From contig CAKZQC010000020.1 in NCBI GenBank assembly GCA_937139495.1, positions 1-64,000 of the forward strand: DNA of 64,000 nt, given 5' to 3'. Shown in pieces: positions 51,893 through 61,171 of this stretch. The stretch comes from an uncultured Saprospiraceae bacterium (GTDB lineage: Bacteria; Bacteroidota; Bacteroidia; Chitinophagales; Saprospiraceae). The position numbers and the translations under genes are program-made. Within the stretch, counting starts at the first letter, position 1. Each line of letters opens with the position of its first letter. The notes under the pieces are model-generated. The model ran no database searches and was not told where the DNA came from. It saw only the letters and a program-made list of their open reading frames with translations.

Positions 51893-52771
51893 TTATTTTT
51901 TTGGAGTCGTAGTCTTGTCAGACAAAGGAATGTGCAGCTGTATAGAAATTTTATTTTCTTCCTCAAATATGGCTGCCATAGCAGCTTCGCTGAGTGGATG
52001 ACGATTCTTTTTGGTGGCTTCCAATTTTATCAAATTGGCGGTTGGCACGGTGGCGGTGTAGGCATCAATTAAGCCGTCAGATAGGGCTATTTGTTCGATT
52101 AGTTCAATGGCTTGTTTGTTTTGGGGGTTGAGTTGCCATGCCTTGGCGGTAAGCTCAAACGCTTCTTTGATATTGTTTTGTTGGAGGGCAATTGCTCCTA
52201 AACTGCTCAAGGTCGTCGATTGGGCTATTTTGCGTTCTTCTCTAATCTGTTTGCTGGCTAATTGTAGCGAATCATAGCTTTGTATCAAATTCTGGACATA
52301 GCTGGTGTCAAACAGGTCAATCGAGTTGGTCTCTACGGTTAGTTGTGTCAAAGAATCGATTTCCTGTTGTTTTCTTTGTTGGTAAGCTAGCTCGGACTGT
52401 ATGCCTCTTTCTGCCTCAAAAATAGATTCTTTAGTAGCCTTCAATTCCATGTTGTAATAAAAAATATAACACAAAATAGCGAACAGGAAAAATAGAAAAA
52501 GACCGACTAAAAGTCGTCTTCTCTTGCGTGCCTTTATAATCTTAGATTTGCTTTTGTCAATAAATTTTTGCGTAGCCGTTTCGATAAATAAACGTTCCTC
52601 GTAAGGGTCGATATAGTCCAAATCTTTTTGCGAAAGCAATACATTTTCTTCCTGATAATACAATTGACGTTCCCGAATAAACGTAGCGATGTTGATCAGC
52701 ATTTTATCATCATGCGATGCTCTATCGTAAATGCTTTTGGCGAGACTGTCGTGTATTAATTCTACTTTCAT
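51893..52771 (-). CDS. HDSLAKKIY-domain membrane protein 3
   Basis: A 292-residue protein. Residues 1-80 are the shared domain (MKVELIHDSLAKSIYDRAS, then LLSQKDLDYIDPYEERL), followed by a basic stretch (KIIKARKRRR) and one membrane helix (about 87-106). Then comes coiled coil (110-190) and a TPR-like stretch, TTLSSLGAIALQQNNIKEAF followed by ELTAKAWQLNPQNKQ. The positive charges before the helix predict that the N-terminal domain faces the cytoplasm. The domain resembles, from memory, the segment after the winged helix in bacterial nSTAND ATPases. It is third of three paralogues. Confidence 0.65.
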   Translation of the reverse strand: MKVELIHDSLAKSIYDRASHDDKMLINIATFIRERQLYYQEENVLLSQKDLDYIDPYEERLFIETATQKFIDKSKSKIIKARKRRRLLVGLFLFFLFAILCYIFYYNMELKATKESIFEAERGIQSELAYQQRKQQEIDSLTQLTVETNSIDLFDTSYVQNLIQSYDSLQLASKQIREERKIAQSTTLSSLGAIALQQNNIKEAFELTAKAWQLNPQNKQAIELIEQIALSDGLIDAYTATVPTANLIKLEATKKNRHPLSEAAMAAIFEEENKISIQLHIPLSDKTTTPKK

Positions 52772-52825
52772 GTGTACTAAACAAAAATCAAAAAATATAA
52801 AAAAGCGAGAGTAATTAATGGATTT

Positions 52826-54277
52826 TTATTGCAAGAAGCAAGTCGTTGCTTTCTGCAATGTCAGTAAGCCGTTGGTTGTCAATTCGATGGTTGCGGTTTT
52901 GTCTTTTGGCAACACCAGTATTATTTCTTTAATGGCGTTTTGCTGTAGAACCGTTTTTTGAGCAGTGGAAATAGGACAACTAAGTTGAATTTTCTTATCC
53001 ACTACTGTTTTTTGCAAATCACTAAATATGATTTGTTTGCCATTTTCCAACATTAAGCGAATCTCAACAGGAGCGATAGTTTCTTTTCGGAGTTGAAATT
53101 CGAGCAATTGGCTACTGCTGTACCTAAAGGCTGTTCGATTATTGTCCAAGTCGGTCCATTTGCTAGTTTGTTGCTGTACGAAGGCACAGGGCAGATTGGT
53201 ATTGGATTGATTGCTAATGGCAGTCCCAACAATGGGTTCCAAATTGGGGGTGGGCATCGTAGGCATATTCTCTATTCGAGAGCCACCGCCCGCAGTAGGA
53301 GGGGTTGGTGGTTTAGTAGCGATGGGAGGATGCTGATTAGGAGCTTTTTTGAGGTCTTTCAGCATTTTTGGTTTAGCAATCGGCTGTTGTTCGTTTGGGC
53401 GAACACGTTTTGACGCATCGCCAATAGCTTGTTCTACCGTTTTGTTTTTTTTGCTACCCACTTCGTTATCTTCCGAAAAAATTGCCAACATATTTTCGAC
53501 TTCAAGCGTTCCTGTTTTTATTTTTTTGCGCGTTTGACTAATAATATCCTTAGTTTCTTGTTTTACAAAATCAGAAAGGTCAGCATTGGATAATTCGGCT
53601 AATACCAATAGGGCTTGACTGTTTTTTTCATTCAGTTTCAATGCTTTTTCTACGAGTTGTAGTGCGGCACCTTTATCTTTTTGGCTCAATGCCGTAGCTG
53701 CCAAATTGCTAAGGGTGGCGGACTGTGCTCTGTTCCGTAATTTTTCGTCTTCCAGCTGTTGTTGTTGTACCGTATCGTATCGGGCAATAAGCATACGAAG
53801 CAGAATGGTATCCTGTACGCCAATATTTTGTTCGGTTAAGTTGGTCTTATTGAGCGTGGCTATTTTGGTGTTTTCATCTTGTTGACGTTGCTTATAAAGC
53901 TTTTCTGCATACGCCAATTTTTTTTCTTCTAATGCTTTGGTACGAAGCAACTTGATCGTAGTAGTGACACCCCAGATGATACCTGCTATGATGGCAACAA
54001 GCGACAAGACACGAACCGCAATAAATGCTACACGAGCAGAAGAGGCTTTTTGGCGACTTTTGCGAATCAATATTGTTTGTTCGGGAGAGAGTGTTGTTTT
54101 GCTTAGGTAGGGGTCGATATACTTCAAATCTCGCTTGCTCAATAACGTCTGGGTCTCTTCATAATAGAGATGACGATTTTGGATAAAGGTGTTGATTTTA
54201 ATCAACATTTTATCTTCGTTAGATGCCAATTGATAAATCTTTTTGGCAAGCGAATCGTGTACAATCTCTATTTTCAT
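52826..54277 (-). CDS. HDSLAKKIY-domain membrane protein 2
   Basis: A 483-residue protein. Residues 1-80 are the shared domain (MKIEIVHDSLAKKIY, LLSKRDLKYIDPYLSK), then a membrane helix (about 83-108), a coiled coil (110-190), a TPR-like stretch (LSNLAATALSQKDKGAALQL, VEKALKLNEKNSQALL), a Pro-rich linker (about 300-350) and a C-terminal beta domain of about 120 residues (RYSSSQLLEFQLRKETIAPV...), which the other two lack. The C-terminal beta part would lie on the far side of the membrane from the caspase. It begins 10 bases before the end of the third paralogue and shares the operon. Confidence 0.65.
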   Translation of the reverse strand: MKIEIVHDSLAKKIYQLASNEDKMLIKINTFIQNRHLYYEETQTLLSKRDLKYIDPYLSKTTLSPEQTILIRKSRQKASSARVAFIAVRVLSLVAIIAGIIWGVTTTIKLLRTKALEEKKLAYAEKLYKQRQQDENTKIATLNKTNLTEQNIGVQDTILLRMLIARYDTVQQQQLEDEKLRNRAQSATLSNLAATALSQKDKGAALQLVEKALKLNEKNSQALLVLAELSNADLSDFVKQETKDIISQTRKKIKTGTLEVENMLAIFSEDNEVGSKKNKTVEQAIGDASKRVRPNEQQPIAKPKMLKDLKKAPNQHPPIATKPPTPPTAGGGSRIENMPTMPTPNLEPIVGTAISNQSNTNLPCAFVQQQTSKWTDLDNNRTAFRYSSSQLLEFQLRKETIAPVEIRLMLENGKQIIFSDLQKTVVDKKIQLSCPISTAQKTVLQQNAIKEIILVLPKDKTATIELTTNGLLTLQKATTCFLQ

Positions 54278-54286
54278 AGTTAGACT

Positions 54287-55270
54287 TTAGTCGTAGTAAC
54301 GTTTGAGTTCAGAAGTAGATAATTTGCCATACTTGCTATCTAGTTGCGTTATAATAAGCTTTATTTTGCTTTGAGTGTAGGTATATTTAGGTTCTTCGCT
54401 ATCCAAAAAACCACCTTTGGTTTGCTGCTGTAGTTTTTTTATTTTTATTTCGTTCAAAACGTCCATTGCTTGGCTGTTTTCAGGAAGCAAGTCCCAAGCA
54501 GCACGAGCCAACTGAAACGACTTTTTGATTTGTGTTTCGGTCGGAGAACCATTGTTGTTATTAAGCAATAGATGTGCTTCTCTACTCAATTTGAGTGATT
54601 TTTGGCTGTTGGATAATTTTTTTTCTGCCAATGTATTTTCTATAATTTTATTTTGCAACGCACCAGCTAATTTAGTTTTGTCTTTATCCAGCTGTTCTTT
54701 TTCGCCTTTTATTTCGCTATATGCTTCTTCAAGTTCGTCATTTTTGAATTCTAGTTCTAGCACCAATATCTCCAGTTCCTGAGCCATTTCTTTGAGTTCT
54801 GCATTTGATTTGTTAATCAAATTATCTTGTTTGCGGACACGCTCTTTGAGTTCATATTCATTATTAAGCAGTTGCTCAATCGAATCTTTTGCCTCTACCA
54901 AGTTTCGGTTAGTTCCTGTTAGGGTGGTGTTGGTGGCACGTAGTTTTTCTTTGGCTCTAAAAGTAGAACCCGAAAAAACCAATAACGTAATAATGACTAT
55001 TGCAATACCAATAATACTTGCAATCGTCCAGTGCCAGACTCTTTTTTTGCTGACATCAATAAATTTTTGCTCCGCATCAGAGAGTACAATTTCGTCTTCG
55101 AATTGTTGGATATATGCTAAATCTTCTCGGCTGAGTAGTTTTTTATTCTCTTGATAAATCAAGAAATTAGTCGCAATTACATTGGCAACACGCAAGCGAG
55201 CTTTGTCGTTAGCATCTGCTTTGGCATATACTTTTTTGGCAAGTGTGTCGTGAGCAATTTCTATTTTCAA
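54287..55270 (-). CDS. HDSLAKKIY-domain membrane protein 1
   Basis: A 327-residue protein taken to start at the TTG at 55270 (L-K-I-E-I-A-H-D-T-L-A-K-K-V-Y), which aligns exactly with the ATG starts of its two paralogues. Domain 1-75, membrane helix (about 80-101), then a long coiled coil (105-230: LRATNTTLTGTNRNLVEAKD, LKEMAQELEILVLELEFKND) and a TPR-like end (FQLARAAWDLLPENSQAMDV). The frame continues 49 codons further upstream and would encode another hydrophobic stretch, but that has no counterpart in the paralogues. The 118 bases between it and the helicase gene show no promoter-like box. Confidence 0.65.
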   Translation of the reverse strand: MKIEIAHDTLAKKVYAKADANDKARLRVANVIATNFLIYQENKKLLSREDLAYIQQFEDEIVLSDAEQKFIDVSKKRVWHWTIASIIGIAIVIITLLVFSGSTFRAKEKLRATNTTLTGTNRNLVEAKDSIEQLLNNEYELKERVRKQDNLINKSNAELKEMAQELEILVLELEFKNDELEEAYSEIKGEKEQLDKDKTKLAGALQNKIIENTLAEKKLSNSQKSLKLSREAHLLLNNNNGSPTETQIKKSFQLARAAWDLLPENSQAMDVLNEIKIKKLQQQTKGGFLDSEEPKYTYTQSKIKLIITQLDSKYGKLSTSELKRYYD

Positions 55271-55388
55271 AATCGTAAATTGTAAAAGGTGTAGAGAAAC
55301 AAAAAACAGGATAACCACATAGGGTATCAGGAGTACATGACTAAGATACAAATAACTAGCATAAAAAGTTGGCTGATAGCCACTAAAT

Positions 55389-58300
55389 CTATTTTTGTTG
55401 CTGTGCAATCCACTCAATCAAATTGCGGTAACGCTCATCAAGCTGCATCAATTCAGGATTGCCAATCAATACCAGATGTTGTCTGGCTCTAGTGAGTGCT
55501 ACGTTGAGTTTGCGATCTACTCGTTTGTCGTCGGAAAGCGACACAATACTTTCGAGCTGAAAAGGAGTGTTCATACACAACGAAATAATAATAATATCTC
55601 TAGCACCACCTTGGTAGCGTTCTACGGTGTCGATAGTACAGTTTTCGTAGCCTTTTTGGTACTGTGCCAAGGTGTGCCGAACTTGTGCTATCTGTGCTCT
55701 AAACGGCGTGATAACGCCAATGTTGGACGGATCAAAATCTAAATTGTTTTCTTGATAAATAGTATGAAAATTAGCAATTACTTCGCCTACTAATTTCGCT
55801 TCGCTGAGGTTGATTTTGGGGTTTTGACTAGCGATACTTTCACTCTCTAAATAGACCATTCTATTGCGTGCCAGCAGCTGCAAAAGTGGGTTGGGGCTTG
55901 CCGCAATAGCATACTTTAGCGGAGTCCGTTGCCAGACACTAATGGGTAGTTCTGTCGGCAATTCTTTGAGTTCGTCATCATAGAAAAAATGACTTGGAAA
56001 AGCGGCTATATCTTCGTGCATTCTACCTTGATGATGTAGCATGTCATAAGCCCAATTCCAACCTTCTTTTTCTGCTTGATGGTAAAGTCGTTCAAAGAGT
56101 GAATTGCGGCGATTGTGTAGTCCAATTCGTTGTAAGGCAGGGTGTTGTATGGCAGAGCGTTCTTTGTCTTGAAGTACTACAGCAGGTAGTTGTTTGTGGT
56201 CTCCGACCAACATAAAACGCTGAAAATGTGGTAGCATACCGACCAACATGGGTTCTAGTATTTGTGACGCTTCATCTATAATGGCGGTGTTGAATTTTTT
56301 GAGTTGCAACAAGGTTGGTTTATTGGCAATAGATGCCACGGTAGAGACAAAAATCCGCCTATCAGCAATAATATCTTGTAGCTCTTTTCGGGTTTTGACT
56401 TTGGCAGTTTGTACACTAAAAAGCTGCTCGTGATAAGCGGGATCCGTCGAATAAACGGAGCCAATACGAATGTAGTCCGCTTGTGCAAAACTGTGTATGG
56501 CTTCGCAAATTTCATCTACGGCTCTATTGGTGTACGCTAATAGTAATATTTGCTCGTTGGAGCGTTTCAATAATTGCTCGACAAGCTCCGCCAACATGAA
56601 TTTGGTTTTGCCTGTGCCAGGAGGTCCGACCAATAGAAAATAATCCTTGGTAGCGAGTGCTTTTTTTAATATTTTTTGCTGTTCTGTACTCAAGTTTGGA
56701 TTGAAAAAATCAAGAGTTATTGGCTCCACTTTCTGAGGTGCTTTACTGGTCAGTAAGAGTTCTTTTTTGTGGGTGCTGGTATTCAGAAACGAAAACAAAG
56801 CTTGATACTGTACCTTGAATCCACTATCCATCATATCGTGTTCGATATGCCAATATTCCACTTCCTGAAATAACTGATCATTAGATTGTTTGCAATGCAA
56901 ACGAACGGCTACTTTTTGTTGGTCAATAGCAGTCAAGGTTCCCTTGAATATTTGATTGCTTAGGGCATTGTCACCTTCCTTGATAAATGGATAAACGACC
57001 ACAATATCGCCCTGTCTAAAGTTTGCCAATGAGTTCGTTTGAGCCGTTCGGTCAAACTCCAAAATGGGCGTATCTTCATGAGTTTTGTTGTCTGCTACTT
57101 GCAGGTAGCCAAGTACGTCAAATGCTTCTTCTTTGGTGGTGTAATCATCGAGCCAAAGCGTCGCCAAACCGTTGTTTTTGTCGCTGCCTGCTACGCCTGT
57201 TTTTGCTAGTTGGTGTTCTCTCGCCGTGAAGCTCACAAAACTCATGAAATATAAGCGTTCGAGTGTGCTTGCTTGCTGCATCGTAGTGGCAAAATCTCGC
57301 AAATCTCTAGCAATAAATCCTTTTGCTTTTTTGATAGAATCAGGACTTAATTGATCCAAAAAATTAAGATTGTCGAGCGAATCGCTATCTAAATCTTGCA
57401 ACATTTTTTCGATACCCAATAAACGATTGCGTAGCTTAATTGCCTCATCTTGTTGGACTTGTAGGGTAGGGGCGTATTTGAGTTGATCTATATCCAGCTT
57501 GGAATATAAAATATACAATTTCGGGTCAACTTCCTCGCCAAAAACAGTACGCACCAACAAATCGTAGAGAATCGTTTGTGTATAATGATTGACCGATAAG
57601 CCATGTCGATTCGGCATAAAAGGACTGCCACTTTTCAACTCTATCACCGCTGCTTTTTGAGAAGCCGCAGGCTTGTACCAAATATCCAAACGACCTTGGA
57701 TACCATACTTTTCAGAATAAAAAGAAGGCTCCAAATAGCAATCCTTGGGCTCAATGCCGACCTCTTTGAGTGTCCGTTTTACGACTACGCGCAGGGTCGT
57801 GAAATGACGTTGGCTTTTCTGGTATATTTCTCTAATCTCTTTGTCTGAGAAAGTAGCAAACGCAAGCGGATTGAGTCCAAATGCCTTTGGAAATATTTCG
57901 GGAAACGAAACATCGGAATCGTGCATCAATTCATCTAAAAAGAAGTTGGCAATATTTCCCAACATCAGCGGAATGGAATACGTAAAAGGGGTAAATTTTT
58001 TGAGCAAATACAACTCTGGAGCTACTCCAAAGGATTGAAAACATTCGGAAATAGCACTAACATCCATCAAAAAATCAGGCTCCAATATGATTCTTTTTGG
58101 ATAATAAATACCGTCTTTAACTCGGACATCTAGTAGGTTGAGCGTTGCTACATTTTCATAGGCATTGAGCACAATTTTGATAGTGGTGTTAAATTGCTCA
58201 TTGAACGCATTTTCGTTGTATTTGACCGCTATTTTTTCGTAAGAATTTGCTGTTTGGCAATACAATAATTCTTTCTTGGTATCAGCTTGTAACACGACGA

Positions 58301-58745
58301 TTCGCAGATAGTCGATACGCTCTTGCTGATGCAATAAATTGACAGGCGTAAGCGGTTCTTGTTCTTCTTGTGTAGGAATCAACTCCTGCAATTCAGCAGG
58401 GATTGCCGATTGGCACAAAGCAGCCGTAGCGTACAGAATGGTCTTGAAATAGTTCCAATAAGTAGCTTCGTCTATCGGTAATTTGCTGCTAGCTATCGCT
58501 CGTTCTTTGTTGCGAACTTGATGGATATGCCATTGCAAGGCGGGACTCAATTGATGCTCATGACAAACAAAAGCAATACGAGCAAACATTGTCGTAAAAT
58601 GAATATTGTGCTCCTTGCTCAATGCCACAAAAAGCTTGCTCCAATATTGGTTGTGTGTACTCAGTTTTTCGGCAAAAGTGGCGTCTGAAAAATGAACTTT
58701 TTTGAAGACACTAAAAAATAAATGAGCAGTAGTTGATGTGGACAT
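55389..58745 (-). CDS. Dna2-like nuclease-helicase (Cas4-type nuclease plus SF1B helicase)
   Basis: A 1118-residue enzyme. An N-terminal region of unknown fold (about 1-300) leads into a Cas4/Dna2-type PD-(D/E)XK nuclease: GRLD (Asp354), VIELKSG (Glu369, Lys371) and HYTQTILY (Gln390, Tyr394). The Fe-S cysteines of classical Dna2/Cas4 are not seen. After a linker comes an SF1 Upf1/Dna2-type helicase (about 690-1100): LVGPPGTGKTK, IIDEASQ (Asp824), VGDHKQLPAVV, GVITPFRAQI, DTVERYQGGARDIII and VALTRARQHLVLIGN. It would unwind and cut DNA ends or flaps. It is the first gene of a minus-strand operon with three membrane adaptors and a caspase. The ATG at 58745 is preferred to an ATG 23 codons upstream. 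Confidence 0.85.
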   Translation of the reverse strand: MSTSTTAHLFFSVFKKVHFSDATFAEKLSTHNQYWSKLFVALSKEHNIHFTTMFARIAFVCHEHQLSPALQWHIHQVRNKERAIASSKLPIDEATYWNYFKTILYATAALCQSAIPAELQELIPTQEEQEPLTPVNLLHQQERIDYLRIVVLQADTKKELLYCQTANSYEKIAVKYNENAFNEQFNTTIKIVLNAYENVATLNLLDVRVKDGIYYPKRIILEPDFLMDVSAISECFQSFGVAPELYLLKKFTPFTYSIPLMLGNIANFFLDELMHDSDVSFPEIFPKAFGLNPLAFATFSDKEIREIYQKSQRHFTTLRVVVKRTLKEVGIEPKDCYLEPSFYSEKYGIQGRLDIWYKPAASQKAAVIELKSGSPFMPNRHGLSVNHYTQTILYDLLVRTVFGEEVDPKLYILYSKLDIDQLKYAPTLQVQQDEAIKLRNRLLGIEKMLQDLDSDSLDNLNFLDQLSPDSIKKAKGFIARDLRDFATTMQQASTLERLYFMSFVSFTAREHQLAKTGVAGSDKNNGLATLWLDDYTTKEEAFDVLGYLQVADNKTHEDTPILEFDRTAQTNSLANFRQGDIVVVYPFIKEGDNALSNQIFKGTLTAIDQQKVAVRLHCKQSNDQLFQEVEYWHIEHDMMDSGFKVQYQALFSFLNTSTHKKELLLTSKAPQKVEPITLDFFNPNLSTEQQKILKKALATKDYFLLVGPPGTGKTKFMLAELVEQLLKRSNEQILLLAYTNRAVDEICEAIHSFAQADYIRIGSVYSTDPAYHEQLFSVQTAKVKTRKELQDIIADRRIFVSTVASIANKPTLLQLKKFNTAIIDEASQILEPMLVGMLPHFQRFMLVGDHKQLPAVVLQDKERSAIQHPALQRIGLHNRRNSLFERLYHQAEKEGWNWAYDMLHHQGRMHEDIAAFPSHFFYDDELKELPTELPISVWQRTPLKYAIAASPNPLLQLLARNRMVYLESESIASQNPKINLSEAKLVGEVIANFHTIYQENNLDFDPSNIGVITPFRAQIAQVRHTLAQYQKGYENCTIDTVERYQGGARDIIIISLCMNTPFQLESIVSLSDDKRVDRKLNVALTRARQHLVLIGNPELMQLDERYRNLIEWIAQQQK

Positions 58746-58996
58746 ATTGCAATATAAAGGACATAGGAAAATAGAGAGAACTTGAACGTAAAAATACACA
58801 AGTTTGTAAAACAAACAGAGTTAGGAGCGAGTATTTACAAAAACAAAAAACTGCCCTGCCGAAAATATCAGCAAAGCAGCTTAGAGATTATGTCTTATGG
58901 TCAAGACTATTTAGGATAGAGATTAGACCTAATAAGACAACGCTTAAATCTTGCTGTGACTTCCTGTCACAATATTGTGGTTGGGGCAAACAACCG

Positions 58997-59587
58997 TTAG
59001 GTAAGTGGTTGTTGTGAAGAGTTCTCGTCTTTTAATTTGGTAATAATAAGGAGATCCTGATTACTTTGCAATGGTGCTGCAATAGTTTGATATTGCATGA
59101 TTTGACCGTCGTCCAATGCTCGACCGTTGATAATGGTGCTGGCGTGAAACGGCAAAATGTAGGCTTCCTGTTCTAACCAAAGAAGTTTACCTGCTTCTAA
59201 CAACTGCACGCTTATTTGTGAATCGCTCCAATTGTCATTCGTGCTATTCAAGATAGCATTTTTATTGCTTTCCAGCAATAGATGATAGTTATTTCCTGTG
59301 CTGCTCAACTGATAGTTATTGTCCGCCACCGCAAAGGTATAACAAATCAAATCTTCGGAACTAGCTTGATACCCATTCTTGAAAAAACGCTGATGCCGAA
59401 TATTCAAAGTAAAATCCTGTACTGAACTAGCAGTTGTAGGCAAATAAAAAATGCCGTGCCTAACTTGTGCTTGTGAGCCAATCGTCAATAGTTGATTCTT
59501 TGCAGACGGAGCAAATGAGCTGGGCGAATAAGTAAACAAGCCAAGGCTAGCTAAAGTAGTGTTTTTGATAAAATAACGACGCTGCAT
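58997..59587 (-). CDS. Tat-exported protein of unknown function
   Basis: A 196-residue protein. The start MQRRYFIKNTTLASLGLF has a twin-arginine motif and a hydrophobic core, so Tat export is likely. The mature part is beta-rich (NQLLTIGSQAQVRHGIFYL, FFKNGYQASSEDLICYTFAV, LLWLEQEAYILPFHASTII). A faint cupin-like double-strand pattern, with pirin next upstream, suggests a related bicupin-like role, but the family is not recognised. The 182 bases towards the operon to its left hold nothing clear. Confidence 0.55.
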   Translation of the reverse strand: MQRRYFIKNTTLASLGLFTYSPSSFAPSAKNQLLTIGSQAQVRHGIFYLPTTASSVQDFTLNIRHQRFFKNGYQASSEDLICYTFAVADNNYQLSSTGNNYHLLLESNKNAILNSTNDNWSDSQISVQLLEAGKLLWLEQEAYILPFHASTIINGRALDDGQIMQYQTIAAPLQSNQDLLIITKLKDENSSQQPLT

Positions 59588-59750
59588 AGAAATGTAATTT
59601 TACTTATTTAATGATTTATTTTAATGTTCCAATTTTTTATTAATTAAGAGTATTGTACATAGACAGAGCAAAATTAAAAACCAAAAAAAATCAGCAGCTA
59701 TGCACCTCCACGCCAAAAATTACTACCAAATTAGCAGCTTCGTACAGAAA

Positions 59751-59894
59751 GTCTAGCATCCAGCAGCGAAGTGTTCTAGCATCTAGTAATCTAAAACAGC
59801 ATCTTCCGACTTCCGACTTAAAACTTTAGACCATCAACACTTCAGGTGGCAAAAAAAAGTCTAGTATCTACCAGCGAAGCGTTCTAGCATCTAG
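59751..59894. repeat. Two 36-bp direct repeats downstream of the pirin gene
   Basis: GTCTAGCATCCAGCAGCGAA, continuing GTGTTCTAGCATCTAG, at 59751-59786 recurs at 59859-59894 with four changes. Each unit contains an 11-mer of the form TCTAGNATCTA, and TAGATACTAGA (its complement) also occurs in both family B repeats (30480, 40384). The 311-base gap 59588-59898 also has CTTCCGACTTCCGACTT and nothing coding. Confidence 0.75.
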
Positions 59895-59898
59895 CCGT

Positions 59899-60765
59899 CT
59901 ATTCAAAAACTTCTTTCAGCGTACCCATCTTTCCAGCTTGATAATCTTGTATAGCTTGCATGACCTCCTCGTCGGTATTCATTACGAAAGGACCGTAAGT
60001 AGCGACAGGTTCGTTGAGCGGTTTTCCAGCGAGTAGGATAGCTCTACCACTTTTTTGCACTTCAAGCTGCATTTGGCTATCATTATTATCAAACCAAAGC
60101 AATTCTTTGGCGGCGACAGTAGTGCCGTTGACGAGCGTACTACCGTCCAGTTGGTACCAAAAAGCATTATAATCTTTAGGCACTTCAAAATCAATTTTTC
60201 CACCCACTTCCATATCCAAGCGCAGTACTAGGAGCGGAGAATAGGTGTCAATATTTCCTTTTTTGTCCGCTAAAGTACCTGCTACCACGCCAATACTAAC
60301 CTTTTTGTCTGCCGATATTACTTTTGGTGTTTTTTCGGCTGTCAATGGTTGATAATTGGGATCATCGAGTTTGCGAGATTTTGGAGCATTGACCCAAAAC
60401 TGGATAATTTCAAATTCACCTCCGCTTTTTGCCAATTCTTTGGGTGGACGCTCACTGTGTACAATCCCCTTTCCGCTATTCATCCATTGCGTACCGCCTT
60501 TTTGGATAATACTACTATTACCAACCGAATCCCGATGATGCAACGCCCCTTCAAAGATAAAAGTAACAGGGGCAAAACCACGATGTGGATGCGGTCCCAC
60601 ACCCAATAATGATTCTTTGCTATTACTATTCAAGGTGTCTTTCCAGTGATGTACCAACAGGAAAGGGTCAATTTGGTCAATTCCCCTTACGGGCAATGGT
60701 TGATCTAACAAAATGCCTCCCATGTTCACTTTTTGGGATTTTATTTTTCTTTTTATCGTTCTCAT
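59899..60765 (-). CDS. Pirin family (bicupin) protein
   Basis: A 288-residue pirin. The N-terminal cupin carries the metal-binding HPHRGFAPVTFIFEGALHHRDS and WMNSGKGIVHSE; the C-terminal cupin runs through LLVLRLDMEVGGKIDFEVP and the GPFVMNTDEEVMQAIQDYQ tail typical of bacterial pirins. Fe-binding pirins such as E. coli YhhW have quercetinase activity; others act as redox-linked regulators, so the real role is open. It has a lone transcriptional unit between repeat-rich gaps. Confidence 0.92.
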   Translation of the reverse strand: MRTIKRKIKSQKVNMGGILLDQPLPVRGIDQIDPFLLVHHWKDTLNSNSKESLLGVGPHPHRGFAPVTFIFEGALHHRDSVGNSSIIQKGGTQWMNSGKGIVHSERPPKELAKSGGEFEIIQFWVNAPKSRKLDDPNYQPLTAEKTPKVISADKKVSIGVVAGTLADKKGNIDTYSPLLVLRLDMEVGGKIDFEVPKDYNAFWYQLDGSTLVNGTTVAAKELLWFDNNDSQMQLEVQKSGRAILLAGKPLNEPVATYGPFVMNTDEEVMQAIQDYQAGKMGTLKEVFE

Positions 60766-61171
60766 TAGTTCACTTTTAGCAATTAAACTTACCTACATTA
60801 GATGTACATACATCAATATTAGTCAAAATATAGCACAATAGCAATTAACTAGACATAAGTTTATAAATTTTGTTGGGATAGTAATCCCCTGTAGTCTGAA
60901 AATAAAAATGATATTAGGGCTGTTCTTAACATGGATAATCATTGCAATACGCTAAAAAATAAAATAATCCTTTGGGATAACCACTTAGCACAATATTTGC
61001 ACTATATTTATAACAAGAACACACAATAATTTGTATGTTTTATGTCTAGAATGATTTTTTCAAACAATTTCATATTTAAAGACTAGAGATATACAATCAA
61101 ACCAAGGATGAATTTGTCACCTTCTATTGATTGGAAATAGACATATTGGTATCCACAACAACCACAAAACA
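60766..61171. other. Gene-free spacer upstream of the MORN-caspase gene
   Basis: A 406-base stretch between the divergent pirin and MORN-caspase genes. A near-match to the -7 box (AATATTTG, near 60990-61000) and a T/A-rich segment are the only features; there is no open frame, hairpin of note or tRNA. Probably it holds both promoters. Confidence 0.5.

Noticed and set aside
54287..55417. A longer form of HDSLAKKIY protein 1 starting at 55417 with an extra N-terminal membrane helix
   Set aside because: The paralogues begin exactly at the aligned TTG (55270), and the extension has no counterpart in them; it also overlaps the helicase stop.
59751..59894. Possible two-unit CRISPR array
   Set aside because: Only two 36-bp units, with four mismatches and a 72-base gap, and no cas gene nearby.
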